Source: an uncultured bacterium
GTDB lineage: Bacteria > Myxococcota_A > Bradymonadia > UBA7976 > VGTA01
NCBI GenBank assembly: GCA_943788935.1
Contig: CALSSE010000007.1
Coordinates: 353,871 to 417,870, forward strand
Direction: 5' to 3'
Length of the DNA: 64,000 bases
Part shown: piece after piece, positions 54,417-62,865 of the stretch
How positions within the stretch are numbered: position 1 is the stretch's first letter
How the letters are laid out: each line of letters begins with the position of its first letter
The notes under the pieces: generated by a model
What the model was told of the DNA's origin: nothing
Databases searched by the model: none
Seen by the model: the letters and a program-made list of their open reading frames with translations, nothing else
Translations under genes and position numbers: made by a program

Positions 54417-57400
54417 CTATAAGATCTCAGAGCGACGGCGAATGACAATCAAAGCGATCCCTAGCGCTAAGAAAAGCGCGGGAAGTGTAGGGGAGTGAGA
54501 TTGTTGACAGCCCGAGACTGACTCTGCGCCCCCCTCTCCCATCTCCTCTAGTTCATCTACAGGAGGGATATCTTGGGTGAACTCGTTATCGGACGTAGGC
54601 TCACCAGTTTCCATGCCTGCTTCCTCTGCTCCTCCGTTTCCGATCGGAGGCTCGAGCTCTTCAGGCGGCGGAGGATCTGTCCAGTCTCCTACACATTGAG
54701 CGTCTCCATCCACATTGATTTCACAGCGTTCTCCTGGAGGACATTCGATATTTTCACATCCGTTAAACTCACAGTCTCCGTAAACGCAGACGTAACCCTC
54801 TTCACAGCTGACATCATCACAGGGAGATTCTGTACAAGAGCCATTGATACACTCTTCGCCCGCACCACAGACAATGTCTGAACAGGGGTTTCCTACACAT
54901 TGACCATCGACACACTGCTCATCACCGGGGCAGCTGATGATACCGCAGCTATCGATGCAAACTCCATCTCTACAGAAGGAGTTCGCCTCACAGACGACTT
55001 CAGCGCATGGATCATTCTCACATCCGGCAGGACCACATCGCTGTCCCTCGGGGCAAGGAATCTCAAAGCAGGAGTCACGGCGACATTCCCCGAGATAACA
55101 AGCTTCATTGTCAGCGCAGGTGACCTCTTCGCAAGGATCGATACACTCTCCTCCACGACAGACTTGATCAGCGTTACATTCAGTCGTTTGACATGGATCT
55201 ACACAGAAACCATCAACACAGACTTCCGCACCAAAACATTCATTAGAGTCGCAAGTATTGACGCATTCACCAGCGAAACAAGTTAAGTTCCCCTCACAAG
55301 GAGCGGACTCATCAACAACACCATCACAATCTTGATCAAGACCATCACAGACTTCAGCGAGAGAGTCTCCACAGAGGCCACATTGATTACGGGTACCTTC
55401 ATCGATGAAACCATCACAATCGCTATCGATAAGATCACAAACTTCATCACTAGGCGAGCCGGCCGGATCACACGCTAGCTCTCCATCAACACAACGACTC
55501 AACCCAGTGGAACAGCTGCCCGGTTGGTCGGTGAAACATCTTTGGCCTTCATCGATCGTCATCTCGTCTAGTCGACCATCACAGTCATCATCCAACCCAT
55601 TACAGAGTTCATCTTGAGCGGTAGTGAGAGGCTCGCAGATCACTCCTCCATCGACACAGCGTGGTATACCAACTCCACAAGACCCTCCACCCGGTACTTC
55701 ACAGCGAGCGGAGAGTAATGGGTCTTCATCGACGATATTGTCGCAATCATTATCGATCCCATCACAGATCTCGGGTCCACTTGATCCAACACACATGTCA
55801 CAAGCATCTCCCACACCATCACGATCATCATCAATTTGATCAGTATTACTGACCAACAGACAATTATCACAGACATCACCCACGCCATCCTCATCGAGAT
55901 CAGATTGAGAAGGGTCAGGGACAGCGATACACAGGTCACAGGCGTTGCCTACACCATCTTGATCACCATCTGCTTGGTTGGGGTCAGCGACCTCAGGACA
56001 GACGTCACAGACATCACCGAAGCCGTCACTGTCTTGATCTGCTTGACTCCGGTCAGCCTCAGCGGGGCAATTGTCGCAGAGGTCACCTACACCGTCCCCA
56101 TCGACGTCCTCTTGATCTGGATTAGGGAGATCGGGGCACACATCGCAGGCATCCCCTTGTCCATCGCCATCGGTGTCGAATTGGTTGGGGTCGGGGTTTT
56201 GAGGACAGGCGTCGCAGAGATCACCGATACCATCGTTATCTGCGTCGAGCTGATCAGGGTTAGGGAGCGCTGGGCAATTATCTTCGGCGTCACAGGCATC
56301 ATCATTATCAGAATCAACACAGCCTCCTCCGACTGAGCGCTCCAAGACGAGCATGGCATAAGAGTGTGAGGCGATGCGGTTCCAAGAATTGAGATTCGAT
56401 ACAAAACGACCATTGACGTCTTGGAGTCCCATAAGAGTGTAGGCGTAATCATAGTACCAGCGGGGGAGCTCATGGATGCTATTATAGTATCCGGCGCCCT
56501 CCGGTCCTCGTCGAGTGACTCGTGGATCAGCGCTTGGATCTCTATGCAAGAGACGAACGTTAGCGCTTGGAGCAGCGTTACTGGGTAGAGTACCTAGATC
56601 TTGAGTGTCAAGGTTACCCGGGGCGGCGACCGCTCCCGAGTCCTCTAGGAAAGTATATGCCTTTGCCGATGACCACATGTAGTAGAGGTGGGCTTGGGGC
56701 CAGCTATTTCGGTAGGGCTCTATGGTTTGGTAGTTATAGCGAAGATAGAGCCACTTTAAATACTCTTGCACCGACTGTGAGTTGAGGTCATATCCACCGA
56801 TGATCTGTGACCATAAGCCAGATGCGGTCTGCTGAAAACTAGGAGCATGAGTAGGGCTATATCCATGACCACGGCCATCGTTGGTTAAGTCTCCCGCAGT
56901 AGAGCGGGTTGCATAAGCATTCGCTGTGGTGCTGGTCATGGTATTTAGCTGTCCTAAGCGGACAGGGTCAACGAAGCGTTGGTCACTGAAAACCGCTCTA
57001 GCACCTGCGAGTCCGGCGACTACTAACTGGGTAGTACTAGAGTCAGTGCCCGGCCCAGAATACGCCCAATAACCATGGCTACCTTGTCCACTTCGCATCC
57101 GGTCAAAGATGTTATTGATCGCGGTGATTGCATCCGCTTGGCTGGGGCCTCCTGTTCTCGCATAGAGGGAGATCGCCATAAGGTCACCACCATCCCGATA
57201 CGCTGAAAATGAAGCGTTGGTAGCTCGGTTGATGATGTAGGTTATTAGCGATTGGATCCTTACTTGATCTTCGGCAGTCGCGTTACCGTAACCTGCCGAC
57301 GCTGCGTTTTGATCAGCGCTGACTCTTCTCTCCATAATCGATAGAGCGGCGAGTCCGAGAGCATTACGATCGGGACCGCTGAGGCCGGCGGGGTTATTGA

Positions 57401-57617
57401 AGACCCCTATAGAGTCGAGCCAAGAGATCCCATCATCGATCGCATCGGAGACATCCCGGCTAAAGTTAGTCACTTCAGCGTTAGCTCTTTGCTCATGACA
57501 TACGCTGATGACACCCACCAAGCTGAGGGTAAGCATCATCGATAACGCTTTGGTAATAGCGGATGAATATCTACCGTATGAATCGATTACTGTTGTGTGT
57601 TCTTTTCGGTTTTGCAT
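54417..57617 (-). CDS. large Cys-rich surface protein with TSP3 and MopE repeats and MYXO-CTERM tail
   Basis: A 1066-residue secreted protein. The signal peptide ends near ANA-E. Residues about 45-420 form an alpha-helical domain like alpha-toroid prenyltransferase/terpene-cyclase folds (ISWLDSIG, RNALGLAALSIMER); catalysis is unproven. Then come eight thrombospondin type 3 repeats (DxDxDGxGDxCDxC pattern, about 430-600), four MopE-type repeats (CDGxDNDCDGxVDE pattern, about 610-770) and about nine EGF-like cysteine repeats (about 775-975), all predicted to bind calcium or be disulphide-locked. A Pro/Glu/Gly spacer leads to the MYXO-CTERM: SVSGCQQS, then TM (ALFLALGIALIVI) and RRR, marking Cys lipidation and surface display. 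A nested hairpin lies before the gene. Confidence 0.88.
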   Translation of the reverse strand: MQNRKEHTTVIDSYGRYSSAITKALSMMLTLSLVGVISVCHEQRANAEVTNFSRDVSDAIDDGISWLDSIGVFNNPAGLSGPDRNALGLAALSIMERRVSADQNAASAGYGNATAEDQVRIQSLITYIINRATNASFSAYRDGGDLMAISLYARTGGPSQADAITAINNIFDRMRSGQGSHGYWAYSGPGTDSSTTQLVVAGLAGARAVFSDQRFVDPVRLGQLNTMTSTTANAYATRSTAGDLTNDGRGHGYSPTHAPSFQQTASGLWSQIIGGYDLNSQSVQEYLKWLYLRYNYQTIEPYRNSWPQAHLYYMWSSAKAYTFLEDSGAVAAPGNLDTQDLGTLPSNAAPSANVRLLHRDPSADPRVTRRGPEGAGYYNSIHELPRWYYDYAYTLMGLQDVNGRFVSNLNSWNRIASHSYAMLVLERSVGGGCVDSDNDDACDAEDNCPALPNPDQLDADNDGIGDLCDACPQNPDPNQFDTDGDGQGDACDVCPDLPNPDQEDVDGDGVGDLCDNCPAEADRSQADQDSDGFGDVCDVCPEVADPNQADGDQDGVGNACDLCIAVPDPSQSDLDEDGVGDVCDNCLLVSNTDQIDDDRDGVGDACDMCVGSSGPEICDGIDNDCDNIVDEDPLLSARCEVPGGGSCGVGIPRCVDGGVICEPLTTAQDELCNGLDDDCDGRLDEMTIDEGQRCFTDQPGSCSTGLSRCVDGELACDPAGSPSDEVCDLIDSDCDGFIDEGTRNQCGLCGDSLAEVCDGLDQDCDGVVDESAPCEGNLTCFAGECVNTCDSNECFGAEVCVDGFCVDPCQTTECNADQVCRGGECIDPCEEVTCADNEACYLGECRRDSCFEIPCPEGQRCGPAGCENDPCAEVVCEANSFCRDGVCIDSCGIISCPGDEQCVDGQCVGNPCSDIVCGAGEECINGSCTESPCDDVSCEEGYVCVYGDCEFNGCENIECPPGERCEINVDGDAQCVGDWTDPPPPEELEPPIGNGGAEEAGMETGEPTSDNEFTQDIPPVDELEEMGEGGAESVSGCQQSHSPTLPALFLALGIALIVIRRRSEIL

Positions 57618-57641
57618 CGTTATAAGCCGCCTTCATTACCG

Positions 57642-57684
57642 AAGTGAGTCAAAGAGTTGTAGGTAAGAATACCTATACTCACTT
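57642..57684 (-). promoter_or_regulatory. nested inverted repeats upstream of the surface-protein gene
   Basis: In the 118-nt gap before the surface-protein ATG, an outer pair AAGTGAGT/ACTCACTT (57642-57649 and 57677-57684, 8 bp) encloses an inner pair TAGGTA/TACCTA (57660-57665 and 57670-57675, 6 bp, loop AGAA). It begins 25 nt from the start codon. No T run follows, so it is not a typical terminator for prmC; an operator or leader structure is more likely. Confidence 0.5.
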
Positions 57685-57735
57685 TAGCGACTATCAGTGG
57701 GGTCGACCACTATATTTTATAACTATCTATCTAAC

Positions 57736-58650
57736 TTATGGTTTAACACCCCACACAACCCTTGGGTTACCCCCATAATCATATCTTATTTTGGTCAGTG
57801 CGAAGCCGTACTGAATGAATAGCGACTCGGTCTGCGAGGTTTGATCAAAGCCGACCTCGACAAACAAAGCGCCTCCTGAATCTAGTCGCTGAGCGGCTTG
57901 AGCGATAAGTCGCTCAGTGATGCCGAGTCCATCGGTTCTCTCATCGAAGAGAGCGAGAGGTGGATCAAAATTTTTCACCTCAGGCATTAACGAACTCTGG
58001 TCGATTCGTTTAACATAGGGAGGGTTACTCACGATGAGGATGGGCGCTGTCTCGCGAGAGCCGAGCGGCATGACCTTCTCTTCCAATAGGTCTGCTTGGA
58101 CCCATTGAACCTCTATGTCAGACGATAAGTGACCGCTCTCCACGAGAGACCGCCACCCTGCTTGAGCGACCTCTAGGGCGCTAGAGCTAAGATCGAGGAG
58201 GACATAACGGCACTCGGAGAGTTCGCTAGCTAGAGCCATACCGATGCATCCCGAGCCTGTTCCGACATCTATGATTGTAGCGTTTCGTTTCTTCTGAGGA
58301 GGGAGACTCTTGAACCACCCGAGCGCCTCTTCTACTAAGACCTCAGTGTCAGGCCGCGGAGTGAGAGTCTCAGGGCTGACCTTGATGGGTAGACCCCAGA
58401 ATTCCCACTCCCCGAGCAGATGGGAGAGAGGCTCTCGTTGCTGTCTGCGATTAATCAAAGGCTCTAACTGAGATCGCTCAAGTCCACTTAACGGTTGATC
58501 TCGGTGAAGCACTTGGGCGCTTTGGCTGAGCTGGAGGGTATGCTCAACGATGATCCTGACTTCTAAGCGTGCCTCAGAAGCCTCAACACCGGCCTGAATC
58601 AGAGTAGACTCCGCTTGCTTCTTCCAAGCCCATAATGATAGGTCACTCAT
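57736..58650 (-). CDS. prmC: peptide chain release factor N5-glutamine methyltransferase PrmC
   Basis: A 304-residue AdoMet methyltransferase that methylates the GGQ glutamine of RF1/RF2. AdoMet motif I is IDVGTGSGC (127-135), the catalytic NPPY lies at 209-212 (VSNPPYVKR), and the N-terminal LGEWEFWGLPIKVSPETLTPRPDTE is the family signature; length is about normal. Its start overlaps the upstream lipoprotein gene by 4 nt, so it is expressed with the DUF1592/DUF1552 genes, a setting unlike its common prfA neighbour. Confidence 0.95.
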   Translation of the reverse strand: MSDLSLWAWKKQAESTLIQAGVEASEARLEVRIIVEHTLQLSQSAQVLHRDQPLSGLERSQLEPLINRRQQREPLSHLLGEWEFWGLPIKVSPETLTPRPDTEVLVEEALGWFKSLPPQKKRNATIIDVGTGSGCIGMALASELSECRYVLLDLSSSALEVAQAGWRSLVESGHLSSDIEVQWVQADLLEEKVMPLGSRETAPILIVSNPPYVKRIDQSSLMPEVKNFDPPLALFDERTDGLGITERLIAQAAQRLDSGGALFVEVGFDQTSQTESLFIQYGFALTKIRYDYGGNPRVVWGVKP

Positions 58651-59684
58651 TCAATTTCTGGTCCATCAAAGAGGTACGCCCTCTTCGCCTTGAAGGTGAG
58701 AGTCATAGAGAGAGATCGGCAGACCCCCTCAGAGTCGGGGGAGAGATCGGCCTGTTGTCTAAGGAATCGAGGCATGAGCTCAGCGATCATCCCCCCTCCA
58801 TCGATCATCTCTACACGTCGAGCCACCGCCTCCACGTCGAGAGCGCCGCTGATGAATCCGTGAAACTCGCCATCCGTAGTAAAGTGACCGTTAATCGAGA
58901 CTCGATCGAGTTCAAAGACATAGGATTGATCAAACACCTCTAAGGGAAGTTCAAGCTCTAAACCCCCAACTTCGAGTTGACTCTCGCTGAGCTGCACATC
59001 CCTACTTGAGGTCGAGGGGCGTTCAGGGTCCCGATCGAAGGTCTGGCCAGAGACGATAAACCCTTGAGTCCCGATATGAGGCGTACCGATTCCATAGAAA
59101 CTCTCTAAGTGAACACAGTCATCTTCATTGAGAGATTGGTCATCGAGAGCGGTGAGCTGAAGCATCAAGAGTAGTCTCCCCTGATTTATGACCCCTTGGG
59201 CGAGACCCTCGATCGCCTCCCCACCGACCGCCTCGATGAGGGGGATGATTTTAGCGAATTGATTATCGACCCCCTCCACCCCTTCAGGAGACAAGAGATC
59301 TGATCGATAGCATCCTTCAGGGTCTCCATTGTCGCTGTTTAAGCCATCGATGTCATGACCTTGACTCACTCCCGTAGGCTCCTCTCGTCCAAATTTGATC
59401 TCATAGAGAACGCCTGTCCACGCACGATCGAGTGGGCCTGATGACTCACAGCTGTTGATAGCTTGGTTCATGTCCACGTTACCCTCATTTATGATCTCCT
59501 CTCTTTGGCTTTCTCCTGCGTCAGCGTTCATATGTATTGAGGGCACAGAGCTCTGCTCGAGAGGGGGGGGCGGAGGAGGGATACACCCATATATGAGGAT
59601 CCCACCGAGGGAGGCACAGGTCGCTTGTAAGCTGACAGCGCTTACCCAAGAATAGACAGGTCGCATTAGATCTCTTGCTCGCAT
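58647..59684 (-). CDS. lipoprotein of unknown function
   Basis: A 345-residue lipoprotein with lipobox GGILIYGC, followed by a poly-Pro tract (IPPPPPP). The mature domain is beta-rich and begins IKFGREEPTGVSQGHDIDGL; it resembles uncharacterised myxococcal lipoproteins but I can name no family. GAGG precedes the ATG, which follows the DUF1552 stop by 1 nt. It overlaps prmC by 4 nt, so the four genes form one operon. Confidence 0.65.
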   Translation of the reverse strand: MRARDLMRPVYSWVSAVSLQATCASLGGILIYGCIPPPPPPLEQSSVPSIHMNADAGESQREEIINEGNVDMNQAINSCESSGPLDRAWTGVLYEIKFGREEPTGVSQGHDIDGLNSDNGDPEGCYRSDLLSPEGVEGVDNQFAKIIPLIEAVGGEAIEGLAQGVINQGRLLLMLQLTALDDQSLNEDDCVHLESFYGIGTPHIGTQGFIVSGQTFDRDPERPSTSSRDVQLSESQLEVGGLELELPLEVFDQSYVFELDRVSINGHFTTDGEFHGFISGALDVEAVARRVEMIDGGGMIAELMPRFLRQQADLSPDSEGVCRSLSMTLTFKAKRAYLFDGPEIE

Positions 59685-59685
59685 A

Positions 59686-61047
59686 TTAAACCTCGATGAT
59701 CCCTAGGCTGTTCGCGCTTCGCTGGCCCTCGACGCCCCACTCTGCTTGTCTCAAACCAGCAGCGCGCATAACCGATAGCCAAGCAGAGGTCGTTGATTCC
59801 CCACCGCTCGAGTGATAATGAACTCCGGATTTAAGAGCTCTCCCTCCGCCTCCAGCGATCAGAAAGGGGAGATCTTCAAGACTATGAGATCTTCCCAGTG
59901 AGACCTCTGAGGTCCCGACGAGATAAGTGTGGTCTAAGAGGGTCCCCTCTCCTTCAGGAATCGCGTGCAGCGCAGCGATCAGCTCAGAGAAACGCTCCAT
60001 AATCTGTATCACCACCGCCTTGACCTCAGGTTGATCACCTGGTTCATCATGAGTAAGCCGATGATGCCCGACACTCGAATGAGGGAACAGATAATTACCG
60101 ACCGGTCGAGTGAGGACTTCAGTAAATACCCGAGTTTGATCACACGCTAAAGCAAGAGCTAAGAGCTCAGCGAACGCTTGATGGGTCTTAGTGAGACGCT
60201 CGCGTCCATCTGTTTCGTTAGCATCGATGGGTTCTGAGGGTCGAGAGCACCCTTCAAAATTAGGGGGGTCTTCTTCGAGTCGAGCTAACCGTCTCTCAAG
60301 AGAGCGTATACTTTCAAAGTGCTGCTCTAGTCTCATTTGGTCGCTGCGGCCTAGCTTGGGTATGAGACTTCTCTGATCGCTCATCACCGCGTCGAGTACA
60401 CTCCTTCTTAAGAGCATTTTAGGGTCGATGGCGACATCTTCTCCTGGGGCGCGAAACCCCTCACCAAAGACTCTTTGGTAAAGGGAGAGCGGGGAGGTCT
60501 CAGGCTGTAGAGGCTGATGAGGACCCAAGTAAGAGATAGGGTAACTCTCAGCGACAGCCAACTCTAGTGATCGAAAGCGAGTTTGGTCTCGCCAAGCTTC
60601 GGCGAAGACTTGATCTACGCTCATCGCAGGAAAAGTATAATCCTCTCCATTGACGATTGCTGGAGAAGCACACAGTGAGCCCACTAACCCAGAAAAGTGA
60701 GGGAGCTCATTGGTCACATTGACTGTCATTCCTGTGAGAACAGACACTTGATCAGCCCAAGCGCTCAACGGCGCTAGCTGCTCGGAGGGAGTCCACGGAG
60801 AGGAGGCGTCACCTGGTCCTTCTGGACGCCAACGATCGGGAAGATTTCCGTTCCCCCAATAGAAAAGACCAAAGCGATTAGGGAAGCCGGTCTCTTGGCT
60901 GTGTGCCCTGTGATAATGAGCCTCTAAAAGAGGTAGCCCGACCCCGATAGAGACTCCGCCGAGTACGCCTCTCAGCATGGTTCTTCGGTCCATTGGTTTA
61001 GTTAAGAGGGGTTGAGCAGCTCTAGAGCGCTTTGAGTTAAACCTCAT
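59686..61047 (-). CDS. DUF1552 family protein, Tat-exported
   Basis: A 453-residue member of DUF1552, which nearly always pairs with DUF1592/DUF1588 cytochrome-like genes in Myxococcota and Planctomycetota. The N-terminus has a twin-arginine signal (DRRTMLRGVLGGVSIGVGL), so it crosses the inner membrane folded. Core features are RFGLFYWGNGNLPDRWRPEG, the ALACDQTRVFTE helix and HHRLTHDEPGD; the fold is alkaline-phosphatase/sulfatase-like in some predictions, but no reaction is established. It overlaps the upstream cytochrome gene by 4 nt, with a strong AAGGAGG before the ATG. Confidence 0.88.
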   Translation of the reverse strand: MRFNSKRSRAAQPLLTKPMDRRTMLRGVLGGVSIGVGLPLLEAHYHRAHSQETGFPNRFGLFYWGNGNLPDRWRPEGPGDASSPWTPSEQLAPLSAWADQVSVLTGMTVNVTNELPHFSGLVGSLCASPAIVNGEDYTFPAMSVDQVFAEAWRDQTRFRSLELAVAESYPISYLGPHQPLQPETSPLSLYQRVFGEGFRAPGEDVAIDPKMLLRRSVLDAVMSDQRSLIPKLGRSDQMRLEQHFESIRSLERRLARLEEDPPNFEGCSRPSEPIDANETDGRERLTKTHQAFAELLALALACDQTRVFTEVLTRPVGNYLFPHSSVGHHRLTHDEPGDQPEVKAVVIQIMERFSELIAALHAIPEGEGTLLDHTYLVGTSEVSLGRSHSLEDLPFLIAGGGGRALKSGVHYHSSGGESTTSAWLSVMRAAGLRQAEWGVEGQRSANSLGIIEV

Positions 61048-62765
61048 CTCCTACCTCCTTGTTCAGCATAAGGGCCATGGAAGCCTTCAGAGAGCGCGAT
61101 AGCGCGTAAGAGCGATTTAATAGAGAGTTCACCTTCATGTTTGAGCTCTGAAGCGAGCCGCTCCATAAGGACTCTCTCTTCAGCGGTCTCATGGAGCGCT
61201 CTACCATATCTGAAGAGACGCCTCGTGAGACAGGAGGCGAGTCGTGGGTCATCAGCGATTTTCTCAGCGAGCTCCACGGGTCCATAAACAGTGTCACCGA
61301 GGAGCTCTCCGCTGAGGTCTAAGGCGACCCCTCGCTCTTCTTGACGTTCTTGGGCGAGCGAATCAAATCCTTCAAAAGTCAGTCCAATCATATCCATGGG
61401 TCGATGACAACCAGCGCAGCTTGGCTCGCTGAGGTGACTTTCGAGGCGATCTCTCAATGTTGGACGGTCTGGGGTAGGTTCAGGAATAGATGTATCCACG
61501 CCAGATGGAGGAGGCGGAGGAGGAACACATAACAGCTTATCGAGCACAAAGAAGCCCCGCAGAGTAGAAGAGGTGGAGGTCGGGTGAGCGTTCAGCGCTA
61601 GAAAGCTGAGTTGCCCTAATATACCTACTCTTTGAGAGTCTTCGGAGATCCTTGCCCAGTCGAAACCTTCTCTACTAGGGGCAGGGAGCTGATAGACCGC
61701 GGCGAGAGACCGATCTATATAGGCTCGTCTTTGAGTGAATAAGGTAGAGAGTGGTCGCTGAGCTTCAGCGGAGTCCCAGACGCTCATCAAGGTCTCTTCT
61801 TTAGCGGAAGCGCCGATCTGAGCGCTGAGGTGCTCAAAGAGCTCGGGGTCTTTATTTAAGTGGAGTCGGTCAAGTCTCCATAATGCCCAAAGGTCATTAA
61901 ATATAGATCTTATCCCTCTCTCTAGTTGAGGAGAGTCGAGGAGCCGATCTACTTCTCTAGTCCAGCCTTCATAATGGTGGAGGTCATCAGCGCTTAGTAG
62001 CTGGCTATCTGGTGGGCTGTCATGAAAAAAATAACTGAGTCTCTCGGCGAGCGTTGTCGATGTTGGTCTCATAGAATCTCGCTCATATCCTTCGACTCGA
62101 TAGAGGAAGTGAGGAGACTGCAAGAGCCAAGAGAGAGCAAAGGTGAGCGCCTCTTGAGGACTCTTTAAGAGATCAAGCCCTCGACCTATGATGCGGTAAG
62201 TCTGTTCCCACTCTTTGAGGTCGAGCTCCCTACCCCATAGCCGTTGAGCGGCGCTCTCGGTCACAGAGGAGAGACATGAGAACCAAGCAGCTCTCTCTTG
62301 AGGTGAGGGAGAGAGGCTTGTGTAGTCACTATCGAGCTCTGATAGACAAGGATGGAGGGAGGAGATTAGACTTAGATTCGAGCTGATAGACGCGGCGAGC
62401 TCTTCAGCGGCGAGAGCGAGCTGTTCGACGTCGCGATCAGTAGAGACACTCTTTGAAGTACCGAGAGCGATCGATCCCTCAATGACGAGATCCTTGGGTA
62501 GCTTGCTGGTCAACTGCACCTGATCGCCAAATGCGTTGTGGACTCGCTTAATATACTGAGGCGCGGTGAGTCTGATCAAGCGAGTTGATAGTGAGCTCCA
62601 CTTTAAGTCTGAGTACTCTTCTGACTCAATGTTTGATTCAACAGATGAGTCTAGTTCTCTCTCGGGGATGGTTGTTTCGGTCCCTAGTGAGTATTGATAA
62701 GGCTCTCTACAGGAGAACGCTAGTAATACGGAAGCCACCAGCCATAAGAGACGAGTTAGAGTCAT
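61044..62765 (-). CDS. DUF1592/DUF1588-type c-heme lipoprotein
   Basis: A 573-residue exported protein; lipobox VLLAFSC. The order of domains (DUF1595 helix, DUF1592 core, DUF1588 with CAGCH heme site at about 447-451, DUF1585 C-terminal) fits the multi-domain cytochrome family of Planctomycetota and Myxococcota. The heme site PSCAGCHRPMDMIGLTFEGFD is typical. The N-terminal domain includes RLSYFFHDSPPDSQLL. It probably takes part in electron transfer at the outer membrane with the DUF1552 partner. First gene of the operon ending in prmC. Confidence 0.85.
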   Translation of the reverse strand: MTLTRLLWLVASVLLAFSCREPYQYSLGTETTIPERELDSSVESNIESEEYSDLKWSSLSTRLIRLTAPQYIKRVHNAFGDQVQLTSKLPKDLVIEGSIALGTSKSVSTDRDVEQLALAAEELAASISSNLSLISSLHPCLSELDSDYTSLSPSPQERAAWFSCLSSVTESAAQRLWGRELDLKEWEQTYRIIGRGLDLLKSPQEALTFALSWLLQSPHFLYRVEGYERDSMRPTSTTLAERLSYFFHDSPPDSQLLSADDLHHYEGWTREVDRLLDSPQLERGIRSIFNDLWALWRLDRLHLNKDPELFEHLSAQIGASAKEETLMSVWDSAEAQRPLSTLFTQRRAYIDRSLAAVYQLPAPSREGFDWARISEDSQRVGILGQLSFLALNAHPTSTSSTLRGFFVLDKLLCVPPPPPPSGVDTSIPEPTPDRPTLRDRLESHLSEPSCAGCHRPMDMIGLTFEGFDSLAQERQEERGVALDLSGELLGDTVYGPVELAEKIADDPRLASCLTRRLFRYGRALHETAEERVLMERLASELKHEGELSIKSLLRAIALSEGFHGPYAEQGGRR

Positions 62766-62865
62766 ATACAGTCCTCCTAGTACATATCTTTATCAATGAC
62801 CTACGATAGCATATGAATCGAGACTTCGTACATAGATGAGAGATCTTAATCGCTCATATGATCGA

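Noticed and set aside
55836..56336. Long open frame on the plus strand opposite the Cys-rich surface protein
   Set aside because: It is the complement of the repeat-rich DxDxDG region; its translation is a repetitive low-complexity string with no ribosome-binding site, so it is a shadow of the real gene.
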